This document shows, piece by piece, positions 37,766 to 46,570 of a stretch of 64,000 bases of DNA. Every line of letters starts with the position of its first letter. Within the stretch, counting starts at the first letter, position 1. The stretch lies in assembly GCA_020632635.1 (NCBI GenBank), contig JACKFE010000001.1:558001-622000 (forward strand). Reading direction: 5' to 3'. Made by a program: the position numbers and the translations under genes. The notes below the pieces were generated by a model. The model saw nothing but the letters and a program-made list of their open reading frames with translations, ran no database searches and was not told the origin of the DNA. This stretch comes from Nitrospiraceae bacterium (GTDB lineage Bacteria > Nitrospirota > Nitrospiria > Nitrospirales > UBA8639).

Positions 37766-38416
37766 CTACTCTTGAATATGAACGTCCGATTCCTGTGGGT
37801 TCACGTGACTTGACTGTTCAAGTGAAGCGACTTTGAGATCTTTCGGTTTGCTCTCGCCGTCAGCATTCATAATATCTTCCACCTTGATACTAATGGGCTC
37901 TCCACTCATTTTCTGAAGAAAGGCAATGACCGAATATATTTCCTGATTGGTCAACCCAATGGGATCTTTATTGATATAAGGCATCCGCGCCGGATATTCC
38001 TTGGGAAGTCCTTCATGGCGAAAATCCAGATAAATATAGGCTTGAGGTTGCGTCAAACTTTCGTAAATGAAATCGGGAGCTAACTTGGCTCCAACTCCAT
38101 TAAGGTCTGGACAGCGAGCCGATTCACTTGGTCCGATAGAATGACAGAGCGCACATTGACCTTTGCTAAAGAATATTTTTTGGCCAATAGAGGCCAAGTC
38201 ATCCGGGGATTTCACACTAGCCAAATCGAAGGTTTCAACCGCCGGTGGAAGAGAGGCCATTTGCGGCACACTCAGGGCAATTAAACTAAACGTTCCTAAT
38301 ACCATGGCCACAAAACCGATGACCCGAAGGAACATTCCCTTAATAAAGAGGAGAATGACTATCCCCATTCCAACCACGCACAGACCGATTATTTGCAGTA
38401 ATGCAACTTCACTCAT
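37766..38416 (-). CDS. Membrane-anchored monohaem cytochrome c
   Basis: A 216-aa protein with two N-terminal membrane helices (about 5-26 and 30-50) and a single cytochrome c domain (about 70-175) carrying CALCH near 92 and a likely axial Met in PARMPYINK. An acidic tail of about 40 residues follows. It is the gene directly downstream of the second bd-like subunit (77 bases), and a similar pairing of cytochrome c with a bd-like subunit occurs at the other end of the operon, so each bd-like subunit may have its own c-type donor. Confidence 0.82.
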   Translation of the reverse strand: MSEVALLQIIGLCVVGMGIVILLFIKGMFLRVIGFVAMVLGTFSLIALSVPQMASLPPAVETFDLASVKSPDDLASIGQKIFFSKGQCALCHSIGPSESARCPDLNGVGAKLAPDFIYESLTQPQAYIYLDFRHEGLPKEYPARMPYINKDPIGLTNQEIYSVIAFLQKMSGEPISIKVEDIMNADGESKPKDLKVASLEQSSHVNPQESDVHIQE

Positions 38417-38493
38417 GGTTCCTCACTGGTAGGGTTTCCCTGGTCAAAATTTATATTTCCGGAATAAATACTTTCGGTCTCCAAGCCCTCACT

Positions 38494-40350
38494 TTATTCC
38501 AGCTTTTCTCCCGCCGCGGGAGATCCCCCGGCCATGGCCGGAGCCGCATGACCCGCTATATCAAGGGGCTTTCCTTCATTGGCCTTGGCCTTGGCTTTAT
38601 CTCCCAATGTGGCTACCCAAAAAATAAAGGCCACGAGAAGACAAAAAACAAAGGTATTAAGGGACATAAAGGCCGCAGCATAGCCTAGCGCTGGCGAGTA
38701 AGCATATTCTGAGGTATCCCGCATCACGCCGTATATATGCCAATGAACACGGGAGGAAGATCTGGCATACCCCATAAGAGACATGAGGAGAATGACCATC
38801 ACCGCGTTCAGCACCAAACTATAGCCAGCTCGGATCGGCATCTTTCCCCACACCATCTCCGTGGTCGTTTTGGCACTCTTCATCAGCAAGGCCGTCAAGG
38901 GAGTGAATGTAATCATAATAAACAAGACGATTAACACCTGGGCGACGGAGAAATAATTGATACGAATAATGGCCGGCACAAAATACCCCCACACACCCAA
39001 CACCACGACGGCAATTCCCGCCAAGACCAAAAGAGCCCCCATGATGGCTTTTGCGGCTTTGGCCCACCCAGCCGTTTCCACTTTCCCTGCCCGCCAGTAC
39101 ATAATGAAACTCATGAATGTCACGAGAATCATTAAATTGGACACCGTCATCTTGGCAGACATCACCCCAAACACCCCAAGGAGGGGATGGTGGGTTCCTC
39201 CCATTTTTCTGGCCTCTTCCAAGCTTGCCACCAAAGAGTGCGGAGTCATCCAGACCCCCAAACACAACAACAACACGATCAGCATGGCCATGACTGGCTT
39301 TCGATATTGCCCCTCAGAACCCGGAATTCTGTGAGTTATACCCATCCAGAAATAATAGTTGGCTCCTAAAAACAAGACGCCGATGAGCATGGCCTGAAGA
39401 ATAAAGAGCCACGCCAAAAATCCACCCATCAGGGTAATCCCCATCTGCTGGTTATACTGGTAGATTTCACGCATTAACCAATAGCCGGCAAACGGTAGCG
39501 GCAACATTCCAAACACACCGATGAAATTTCCTACGTATCCCATCCAGTCATAATGCTCACGCTCTTCCCGTGAAACGGCGAGAAGGTATCTCACTCCGGC
39601 ATAGGCGCCGACAATGAACCCACCCAATACCACATTGGCAATCAAACGATGGATATTGACTGGCCACCACGTTGGATTCTGCATGGCCGCCCAAGCCCGC
39701 TCCCAAGCCGTTCCATCCGCAACCACCACTGGGCTTGCCTGAAAGGTAGCCCACGAATTTGGAACGATCATGATGCCAATGGCAAATAAGTTCAGGAGGA
39801 ATCCCAGGAATAAATGAAAGGCTTTTTTATTGCCCTGCATATAATCCCATCCATACCAATACATATAGAGAGTAGCCGTCTCGGCCAAAAACAGAAGACA
39901 ATACACGAGGAATGACGGAAAAAACATATCCGTCAAATAGGCCATTAATTTGGGATATAAACCGATCAGAAGAAAAAGGAGAATTCCGCCGAAGAGCGCC
40001 GTCGTGGCATAGGCGGAAGTCAGAAGCTTGGTAAATTCTTTCGCTAATTTATCGTAACGAGCTTCTTTGGTCTTCCATCCAACCAACTCACAGACCCATG
40101 CGAAAATGGGCACGCCCAATACGAATCCGGCTAACAAGAGATGCTGCTGAGCCACCACCCAAACAATGTTCCGGCTTCCAATGCCGGGGATATCCCGGTA
40201 TTCCACCGACATGGCCTGAGTTGCTCCCCCTGCCCACGCCATTACAGGAAAAAGGAGAAGAGCCAGAAAGGCACTCCACTTCATGAACGATGGAATCCAA
40301 CGACTTGAATCGCTGAATCCTTTGCATAGCCATTGGCCCTGGGATTTCAT
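38494..40350 (-). CDS. Cytochrome bd-like oxidase subunit I paralogue (Nitrospira type), copy 2
   Basis: A 618-aa integral membrane protein related to CydA, with about 14 hydrophobic helices and an N-terminal signal-like segment (about 23-40). CydA-like elements: QQHLLLAG near 69 (haem-ligand His region), LAETATLYMYWYGWDYM near 155-171 (conserved Glu and GWD) and NIHRLIANVVLGG near 232. The classical GRQPW quinol-loop signature is not seen and no cydB is near. The gene starts at ATG 40350 with GGAGG eight bases before. In N. defluvii such bd-like proteins were proposed as a novel oxidase type; whether this copy reduces oxygen or is a structural subunit of complex III is open. Confidence 0.82.
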   Translation of the reverse strand: MKSQGQWLCKGFSDSSRWIPSFMKWSAFLALLLFPVMAWAGGATQAMSVEYRDIPGIGSRNIVWVVAQQHLLLAGFVLGVPIFAWVCELVGWKTKEARYDKLAKEFTKLLTSAYATTALFGGILLFLLIGLYPKLMAYLTDMFFPSFLVYCLLFLAETATLYMYWYGWDYMQGNKKAFHLFLGFLLNLFAIGIMIVPNSWATFQASPVVVADGTAWERAWAAMQNPTWWPVNIHRLIANVVLGGFIVGAYAGVRYLLAVSREEREHYDWMGYVGNFIGVFGMLPLPFAGYWLMREIYQYNQQMGITLMGGFLAWLFILQAMLIGVLFLGANYYFWMGITHRIPGSEGQYRKPVMAMLIVLLLCLGVWMTPHSLVASLEEARKMGGTHHPLLGVFGVMSAKMTVSNLMILVTFMSFIMYWRAGKVETAGWAKAAKAIMGALLVLAGIAVVVLGVWGYFVPAIIRINYFSVAQVLIVLFIMITFTPLTALLMKSAKTTTEMVWGKMPIRAGYSLVLNAVMVILLMSLMGYARSSSRVHWHIYGVMRDTSEYAYSPALGYAAAFMSLNTFVFCLLVAFIFWVATLGDKAKAKANEGKPLDIAGHAAPAMAGGSPAAGEKLE

Positions 40351-40389
40351 ATAAGGCCCCTCCGCTCGTTCAAAACATTACGTGAACGG

Positions 40390-41298
40390 TTACTGTTTAT
40401 TAATCTTTTCTTTTTCCGCTATCGAAGCACCCGATTGTTTATTGGCTTCTTTCTGAACTTTCACCGCCTGATCACCATTTTTCTCACCAGCTTCCCCAGC
40501 AGCGGCCTTCTCTTCTTGAAGTTTTTCCACCACCAAGCCAGCCTTTGCCAATAGCTTCTCCGTCTCACTGAGGACATGCTTTGGATCAATTATGACGACC
40601 TTCGGTGCAGGATTCGAAAATTCATAGTCCTGGTGGGGGTGAGGAGTTGAAGATGGAATGAGTCCCCAAAAAACAAATACCAATAGTACTCCTGCACCGG
40701 TAAACGCCACCAACAACAATGGTTGATCACTTGGGATCCTCAATTGGTCCCAGAAGTTTGTTCGCGTTTCAATATTCCCCCCCACAGGCGTACCAGCCCT
40801 CACAAAACCTTGCATCATCCAACCCAGACCATAAAACCAAACATACAACAAGGCCAAAAGGGCAATCGTAGCCACACTCCCCCACATAACCAATTCCAAG
40901 GTAATTTGCTCAGCAACCGGCAAGGTGGGATAAATGTGCTCCTTGATGCTTTCCACAATAGAGCTTGTGGCACTTTTGGCTCCCGCCTTCACAGAAGAGA
41001 CCGCCATGGAAATGAGCGGAAGAACTACCGCAGAAAAGGCTGCCCATCTAATCCAGAGCTGAAGCCCAAAACCAGGAGCTGGATCAATACCCAATCGGTC
41101 AATACTTACCGTTCTTGCACACAGGCCAAGAGCCCAAATATCTACGGGTATCGATACCAACAATAAAATAAATAACCCTGTGCCCTCCCACGGATGAATA
41201 TGAGCCGCCAGCAATAACAAGCACATCACCATTTTGATAGGAAAGCCCGTCCAAAATGTCGGCCAAAAGGTCAAGAGTCCTAATTTTGCATTAGACAT
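40390..41298 (-). CDS. Unknown membrane protein with charged coiled-coil tail
   Basis: A 302-aa protein with four to five membrane helices (about 12-55, 80-105, 138-165, 192-215) and a C-terminal Lys/Glu/Ala-rich coiled coil (about 240-302) ending the chain. No haem motif, iron-sulfur motif or known domain is seen. It lies between the cytochrome b gene and the second bd-like gene, with gaps of 14 and 39 bases, and is therefore probably a dedicated subunit or assembly factor of the complex. It could be a distant replacement for CydB or subunit IV, but there is no sequence proof. Confidence 0.7.
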   Translation of the reverse strand: MSNAKLGLLTFWPTFWTGFPIKMVMCLLLLAAHIHPWEGTGLFILLLVSIPVDIWALGLCARTVSIDRLGIDPAPGFGLQLWIRWAAFSAVVLPLISMAVSSVKAGAKSATSSIVESIKEHIYPTLPVAEQITLELVMWGSVATIALLALLYVWFYGLGWMMQGFVRAGTPVGGNIETRTNFWDQLRIPSDQPLLLVAFTGAGVLLVFVFWGLIPSSTPHPHQDYEFSNPAPKVVIIDPKHVLSETEKLLAKAGLVVEKLQEEKAAAGEAGEKNGDQAVKVQKEANKQSGASIAEKEKINKQ

Positions 41299-41312
41299 TG
41301 AAATTTACTTCG

Positions 41313-42425
41313 TTAATCCAAAAATTCTCGATTAATAATAGCCGATACCGTGAAAATCAAAATTCCCGTCATCACGACTATCCAGCTTATGAGTGCCACT
41401 GGACGCTTGAAAATGTTTTTTTCCGGGTCTTTATCTATAAAAGGAAGGGCAGCCAGAAGGGCCATAAAGGCTCCAGGAATGGCTATGGCGCCCAAGAACT
41501 GGCCAAATTGCCCTCCAAATATTTTCAACCTAAGCAATTGAAACAAAAATAGAAAATACCATTCCGGTTCCGGGTGGTAATCACCCGGATCTGGTGTGGC
41601 TTTTTCCAAAAGAACCACCGGCTCAATAAATGCCAGGCTACAGACAATCAGGAATACTGTGGCCATCGCCACAATATCTTTCCAAATTTGACGTGGAAAG
41701 AAATAATCGGTCTTGGCTTTAATTTCCTCCGGAGTTCCTCTAAATGGACCAGAAGGGCCAGCCTTTCTAAACAGGAAAATATGCAGACCTGCCAGACCAG
41801 CTAGAGCCGCAGGGAGTACCATAACATGGATGACAAAAAACCTACTTAACGTCATTTGACCTGGAGTTGGACCGCCCTTTAGAAACCTGGCTAAAAAATC
41901 TCCGGCAATTGGAGTCTTGTCCATAATTTCCACGCCGACGACCGTGGCCCAATAAGCCCTCTGATCCCACGGCAAAAGATACCCCGTAAAACCAAAACCC
42001 ATAACCAATCCGAATAAAACTAAGCCCACTAGCCAGATAAGCTCACGCGGCTTTTTATAGGCTCCCCATAAAAACACTTGAGACATATGAGCAAAGGCCA
42101 TGACCACCATGGCCGAGGAACCCCAAAAATGATAACTCAAAAGAAACCAGCCGTAATCCACTTCATGAATGATATATTGGGTGCTCGCATACGCATGATC
42201 GGTACTCGGCACATAGTAAAACATTAACAAAATGCCGGTGACAGCTTGAAGAATAAAAATAAATAACAGGCAGGAACCAAATGCATACGCCCACCTGGAT
42301 CCACCAGGAACTGGCTCATTGAGCATCTTCGCCTGAATAGTCTTCAGGCCTACGCGCTCATCAATGAACTCGACAACTTTTTCAAAGGGAGTGGGGTCTT
42401 GAGTAGCTTTTGTTGGCCCATTCAT
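41313..42425 (-). CDS. petB: Cytochrome b, fused full-length form with b6-like features
   Basis: A 370-aa cytochrome b of the bc complex, quinol-oxidising and membrane-embedded. Helix B has His pairs in YHFWGSSAMVVMAFAH (13 residues between), helix D in RFFVIHVMVLPAALAGLAGLH (14 residues between, as in b6 rather than 13 as in bc1). The Qo motif reads PEWYFLFLFQ. The C-terminal three-helix part equivalent to subunit IV is fused. The position aligned with Cys35 of b6, which binds the extra haem, is Ala. GTG/ATG choice: ATG 42425 used. It follows the Rieske gene by 29 bases, the usual petC-petB order. Confidence 0.92.
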   Translation of the reverse strand: MNGPTKATQDPTPFEKVVEFIDERVGLKTIQAKMLNEPVPGGSRWAYAFGSCLLFIFILQAVTGILLMFYYVPSTDHAYASTQYIIHEVDYGWFLLSYHFWGSSAMVVMAFAHMSQVFLWGAYKKPRELIWLVGLVLFGLVMGFGFTGYLLPWDQRAYWATVVGVEIMDKTPIAGDFLARFLKGGPTPGQMTLSRFFVIHVMVLPAALAGLAGLHIFLFRKAGPSGPFRGTPEEIKAKTDYFFPRQIWKDIVAMATVFLIVCSLAFIEPVVLLEKATPDPGDYHPEPEWYFLFLFQLLRLKIFGGQFGQFLGAIAIPGAFMALLAALPFIDKDPEKNIFKRPVALISWIVVMTGILIFTVSAIINREFLD

Positions 42426-42454
42426 ACAAGGGATAAATCCTACAAAAAATGAAA

Positions 42455-43399
42455 TTATAAAAGGCGAATCTGATCATTCACGCCAGCTTTATATTCCACA
42501 TCAATTATTTGAATTTCACCGGCGGCATTGACTTGAATAGGAAGAACATCTAAAGCCCGTGGGGCAGGACCATCTAACACTTTTCCGGCGGCATCATAAA
42601 TACTGAGATGGCAAGGACAAAGGAACATTTCCCCTCCAAGCTTCTTGACATTTCTCCATTTATAACCGCAACCCAAATGCGGACATTTCCCGGAATAAGC
42701 CACATAGGGCGCATTGTGTTTATTCGTCCACACTACGTCACCCTTGTGATCCATGAATTTCTTATCGTTTCCCCCATACACGGCTTCCTGAGTTTTTGGC
42801 GTCGCTTTCACCACCCAAATATTTTTTTCCACTTCCTGAGGAGGCATAAAAGCTTCTTTAAACGTTCTGGTAAATTTAAATTGGACACCAGAATCGTCTT
42901 TCTTGATTTTCTTAATGTTTCCCACGGATATCCAATTATTTTCAAACGGCGCATACATGGGCTTCATCAAATATTTCAGCACGGGGAAAACCAACGGCAA
43001 AGCAATCAGCCCTCCAATCGCATGCGTCATATTGGCAAAGAACATGCGCCGAGGCACTCCCTGCTCTAAACACGGCAGAGGAACCAGAACTTCTCCCGGC
43101 TCCACATGGATATTGTCTTCCAAATGCGCAATCTCAACTTCTTTTACCGTCACAAACTGGTCACGCTCCAATACCGGGAAACGCTCAAGCCCATCCGCTG
43201 AAAATCGCATTTGAACTTCTTCTTCATTCGGAACAGCCTGAACTTCCTGAACAGGAACTTGCCGAAGAGAACCAGCGCCCCCCAATTCCTTTACCACCAA
43301 ATGACTAATCTCATGCGACAACGGATCCATAATCACCTTTTCGAGGCGACCAACTTCTTTCTCACCGGCTATGACTTTTGCTGTTAACGTGGGTTGCAT
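42455..43399 (-). CDS. petC: Rieske iron-sulfur protein with N-terminal PRC-barrel-like domain
   Basis: A 314-aa protein. The first about 90 residues form a small beta domain resembling a PRC barrel (AKVIAGEKEVGRLEKVIMDP, SHLVVKELGG, then VQEVQAVPNEEEV). A transmembrane helix follows (about 120-145), then the Rieske domain with both cluster motifs, CPHLGC near 239 and CPCHLS near 261, giving two Cys and two His ligands. It is therefore the electron acceptor of the Qo site. PRC-barrel fusions on Rieske proteins are not standard, and the extra domain should lie on the cytoplasmic side of the helix. It is the third-last gene before cytochrome b in transcription order. Confidence 0.88.
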   Translation of the reverse strand: MQPTLTAKVIAGEKEVGRLEKVIMDPLSHEISHLVVKELGGAGSLRQVPVQEVQAVPNEEEVQMRFSADGLERFPVLERDQFVTVKEVEIAHLEDNIHVEPGEVLVPLPCLEQGVPRRMFFANMTHAIGGLIALPLVFPVLKYLMKPMYAPFENNWISVGNIKKIKKDDSGVQFKFTRTFKEAFMPPQEVEKNIWVVKATPKTQEAVYGGNDKKFMDHKGDVVWTNKHNAPYVAYSGKCPHLGCGYKWRNVKKLGGEMFLCPCHLSIYDAAGKVLDGPAPRALDVLPIQVNAAGEIQIIDVEYKAGVNDQIRLL

Positions 43400-43426
43400 G
43401 AAAATAACCTAACTAATATCTATCCG

Positions 43427-44239
43427 TTAGTATTTTTTGATTGGCGTTGGCGTTTTGACCGATGCATCCTTCAGGGATGACAAGAATGCCACCAAGGCAT
43501 CCACTTCGGATTCTTCCATCAACTCCCGATATTTATCCGGCATTTTCCCTTTTTCAAATTCCTTATCAAATCCTTCGGCCATCCACTTCTTTGGATATAA
43601 CACCTTTTCTTTAATTTGATCAGGCGTCATCAAATTCCCAAGGTTATCAAGCTCTGGCCCGCGTTTTTTCCCACCTTGGCCAAACAATTTATGACAGTTA
43701 TAGCACTCCTGCAGATCCCACTGCTCCTTCCCCAAGGCAATCAGATCACCCGAAGCAGCCCCCCCGCCACCAGAGGAAGCCTGAACCTCCACTTCGACTT
43801 GGGCACCGGCACCGAGAGAACTTAACTGCTGAGTTATAGCCTTTGCCCTCTCATCTAATTCCTTAGCCCTGGCAAGCAACTCATCAGCCTTACCCTGCTC
43901 CGTGGCAGCCTTTTTGGCCCGTAATATTTTTTCAATTTTCCCTTTCTCGTCTTCCGGGTCAAATTGCGGCAGTATTGACGCACCCGCAATATAGAGCCCG
44001 GACAAAAGCAGATAAAACACGATTAGGGCAACAACCGCCTTCCCCCCCTCCAAACGTTTCATGGCAGGGGCATCCAAAAGAATAAACACCAGCGCCCCCA
44101 GCATGGCATACAAGAAAAACATGATTTGGAATATGTGGGGGAAATGCGTGGATTTTGCCACCACGACCAAAATAATTCCCACAATTATGCCTATAACCAA
44201 TTTCTTCAGAAGGGTCTTCAAAAAACTTTTCTCAGCCAT
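43427..44239 (-). CDS. Membrane cytochrome c with coiled-coil and long linker
   Basis: A 270-aa protein with about three N-terminal membrane helices (about 13-30, 37-55, 68-88), a coiled coil (about 100-150), a Gly/Ser-rich linker and a C-terminal cytochrome c domain with CYNCH near 178. Candidate axial Met lies in KGKMPDKYR. It lies between the first bd-like gene and the Rieske gene, with gaps of 24 and 27 bases, so it belongs to the core of the complex and may replace cytochrome c1 as Rieske acceptor. Confidence 0.83.
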   Translation of the reverse strand: MAEKSFLKTLLKKLVIGIIVGIILVVVAKSTHFPHIFQIMFFLYAMLGALVFILLDAPAMKRLEGGKAVVALIVFYLLLSGLYIAGASILPQFDPEDEKGKIEKILRAKKAATEQGKADELLARAKELDERAKAITQQLSSLGAGAQVEVEVQASSGGGGAASGDLIALGKEQWDLQECYNCHKLFGQGGKKRGPELDNLGNLMTPDQIKEKVLYPKKWMAEGFDKEFEKGKMPDKYRELMEESEVDALVAFLSSLKDASVKTPTPIKKY

Positions 44240-44263
44240 GATTTCCCCTTGGCGAATAAATTC

Positions 44264-45982
44264 CTATGGTTTAACAGAAGCCGGGACCGGCGAAACTTTC
44301 ACTTCCGCAGCATGAGAACTTCCGGGACGGAGAGTGACCAGTATCGCAAAACTAACAACCGCAAAAAACACAATCGTCACTCCCGTAATCCACCAGGCCG
44401 AAGAAGCTAATGTTGGCGTAAAGGCCTCGGGAGTAAAGTCCGGCACCAAGTTATAGACATGAAAATATTTCCTGGTCAATGAACGAACCGTCCCCATCAA
44501 CCCCATCGTCCAAATTGCACTAAAGGCCAGGAAAATTAAAACAAATTGCGAGGCAAAATCGATCTTCCCCCAGATAATCGTTCCACGCTTAATGGCCCGA
44601 TTGTACATAATGTAATTCACCACGGTAAGAAAGACCAACGTAAATGCCGCAGCATTCTTTGCCGGCATCAAGGCTAACTCACTTGCCCATGAAGGCAACT
44701 CCACCTCTTCCGTAGCCAACCCTTGCGTTGGCACAAATCCATGCGGCGTCATCCAAATTGCATCGGCAACGACAATCATCAAGAATCCAATCTTGATCAT
44801 AGTAAACGCTGAAACCGTAAAATTCTTCAGCCCAGGCAGCTTACTTAAAAGGGCAGGGAGCACCACCAACAAGACCAAGACCACCAATGATTGGGGTTCA
44901 GGAGGAGGGAACGTTTTCCAGGTAAATCCCATAATAGCGGGCATAAACAGGACAGATAGCGCAACCAGCCCAGATATCCTGACCCCTTCCACGCCCTCAA
45001 TTCGCTTCATGCTGAGCCAAATATAATAATTACTAGCCAAAAATATCAGCCCGATCATGGCTCCCTGCATTTCAAAAAACATCGACAATTGGTCCGCCAT
45101 CATATACGGACAAATTGAAGCATCGTAATCACACAGCTCATAGGCCAGAAGATATCCCATGAATGGCAAGAGCAATAACGCACCCACACCAATCATATTC
45201 CCCACAAAACCCATCCAGTCATAATAGGATCGCTCTTCATCCGTCTTGGATCCCATAAACATATAGGCCGCAATTAATCCGGCAATAAAACCTCCAAACG
45301 TCACGTTCCCAACCAAACGGTGGAGATTCAATGGCATCCAGCTAAAGTTCGCCATTTTATCCCACAGGCTCGCCTGGGCAATAAATTCGACTAAAGAAAT
45401 TCCCTCCGTGGCCTTGGCCGGCGTATTCATAAACGCCGTTGGACCATCAATCGCAAACAAGGTAACCGTACCCACAATATTCAATAGGACACCCAAGGCA
45501 ATATGCCGCGCCTTTTTACTTCCCTTCATGGAATCCCAGGAATAAAAATAGGTATAGAGAATAATGGTTTCCAGTATAAATAAAAGCGGATAAACAACAG
45601 CGAAGATCAGGAAGAAATGCTTAATCAGCCAAGTGGAAAAATCTGGGTAGGTCGCCAGCAGAACAAAGATAAACAACCCGCCGGTCAGAGCCGTCATACT
45701 GTAAAGAATAACGGTGACTTTAATCACCTCTTTCGCCAAGCGGTCATACTTGGGATCATTATTTTTATACCCAAGCCATTCTGACACAACCGCGAAAATT
45801 GGAGCGCCGAGAATAAAGGCCGCAAATAAAATATGCAGCTGCGCCACAATCCACACACCCGTACGATTTCCGGTATAGGGAAAATCAACAGGCGGAGGCG
45901 GCGGCTCCTGACCAAACGCATAGGCGGCCCCACCGAGCAATACCGCCAAAAGCAACCACAAACTACGATTCAACGTCTTCAA
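44264..45982 (-). CDS. Cytochrome bd-like oxidase subunit I paralogue (Nitrospira type), copy 1
   Basis: A 572-aa integral membrane protein paralogous to the gene at 38494. It starts with a cleavable-looking signal peptide (MKTLNRSLWLLLAVLLGGAAYA), followed by about 14 helices. CydA-like elements: AQLHILFAAFILG near 48, FILETIILYTYFYSWDSM near 138-155, NLHRLVGNVTFGG near 218 and YYDWMGFVGNMIGVGALLLLPFMGY. The quinol-loop signature of classical CydA is missing and no cydB is present. It precedes the membrane cytochrome c gene by 24 bases. Catalytic or structural role is unresolved; that both copies lie in the complex III operon favours a structural or electron-input role. Confidence 0.82.
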   Translation of the reverse strand: MKTLNRSLWLLLAVLLGGAAYAFGQEPPPPPVDFPYTGNRTGVWIVAQLHILFAAFILGAPIFAVVSEWLGYKNNDPKYDRLAKEVIKVTVILYSMTALTGGLFIFVLLATYPDFSTWLIKHFFLIFAVVYPLLFILETIILYTYFYSWDSMKGSKKARHIALGVLLNIVGTVTLFAIDGPTAFMNTPAKATEGISLVEFIAQASLWDKMANFSWMPLNLHRLVGNVTFGGFIAGLIAAYMFMGSKTDEERSYYDWMGFVGNMIGVGALLLLPFMGYLLAYELCDYDASICPYMMADQLSMFFEMQGAMIGLIFLASNYYIWLSMKRIEGVEGVRISGLVALSVLFMPAIMGFTWKTFPPPEPQSLVVLVLLVVLPALLSKLPGLKNFTVSAFTMIKIGFLMIVVADAIWMTPHGFVPTQGLATEEVELPSWASELALMPAKNAAAFTLVFLTVVNYIMYNRAIKRGTIIWGKIDFASQFVLIFLAFSAIWTMGLMGTVRSLTRKYFHVYNLVPDFTPEAFTPTLASSAWWITGVTIVFFAVVSFAILVTLRPGSSHAAEVKVSPVPASVKP

Positions 45983-46081
45983 GGGACTCAGCCCTCCTTT
46001 GCTCTTTTAAGATTTCAAAGGGCGCGATAATCATGGAAGGACCCTCACGTCCTTCCATGACCGATTCATGTATTCGCTGAA

Positions 46082-46570
46082 CTAATTTGCCGGAACCCAT
46101 GCCTTCTTTTCAGGATCGTATTTTTGGCCTTTCAACCCAAAGCTCGCCTCAAATGCAATAACCTTCCAGATTTCATCTTCGGATAATTTGCTCTTCCAGG
46201 CCTTCATCTTTGTTCCGGATACGCCTTCGCTGACACGCCAAAACCATTGCGAGTCGGAAAATAATTTCATATGCTCCGTATTTCTAAAATCACGTGCCCC
46301 AGCCTTCACAGGCTTCCCATCTTTGCCGTGACAACTTGCACAGTTCACATCAATATTCTGCTGGCCGGTAAAAATCTTTTGCCCTTCCTCAATCACAGCC
46401 GCATCCGTCCAGTACCCCTCAGGCATATGCTTGTCTGCGTATTCTGGCGGAGCAGGAGGGGGAGGCTGAGGCGGACCACTTTCACCACCACCGCCACATG
46501 CCGATAACGACAACCCCAATACAGACAATCCAATAGCACAAACACTTTTCAAATCTAGATGAGCTTTCAT
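46082..46570 (-). CDS. Monohaem cytochrome c lipoprotein
   Basis: A 162-aa exported protein. A hydrophobic signal (about 10-23) ends in LSLSACGGGG, a lipobox with Cys25, then a Gly- and Pro-rich linker (about 26-42). The cytochrome c domain carries CASCH near 79 and a Met candidate in GTKMKAW. It is the first gene of the respiratory operon. ATG 46570 has AGGGGG six to eight bases before it. It ends about 100 bases before the first bd-like gene. As a lipoprotein it may shuttle electrons or dock on the complex. Confidence 0.85.
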   Translation of the reverse strand: MKAHLDLKSVCAIGLSVLGLSLSACGGGGESGPPQPPPPAPPEYADKHMPEGYWTDAAVIEEGQKIFTGQQNIDVNCASCHGKDGKPVKAGARDFRNTEHMKLFSDSQWFWRVSEGVSGTKMKAWKSKLSEDEIWKVIAFEASFGLKGQKYDPEKKAWVPAN

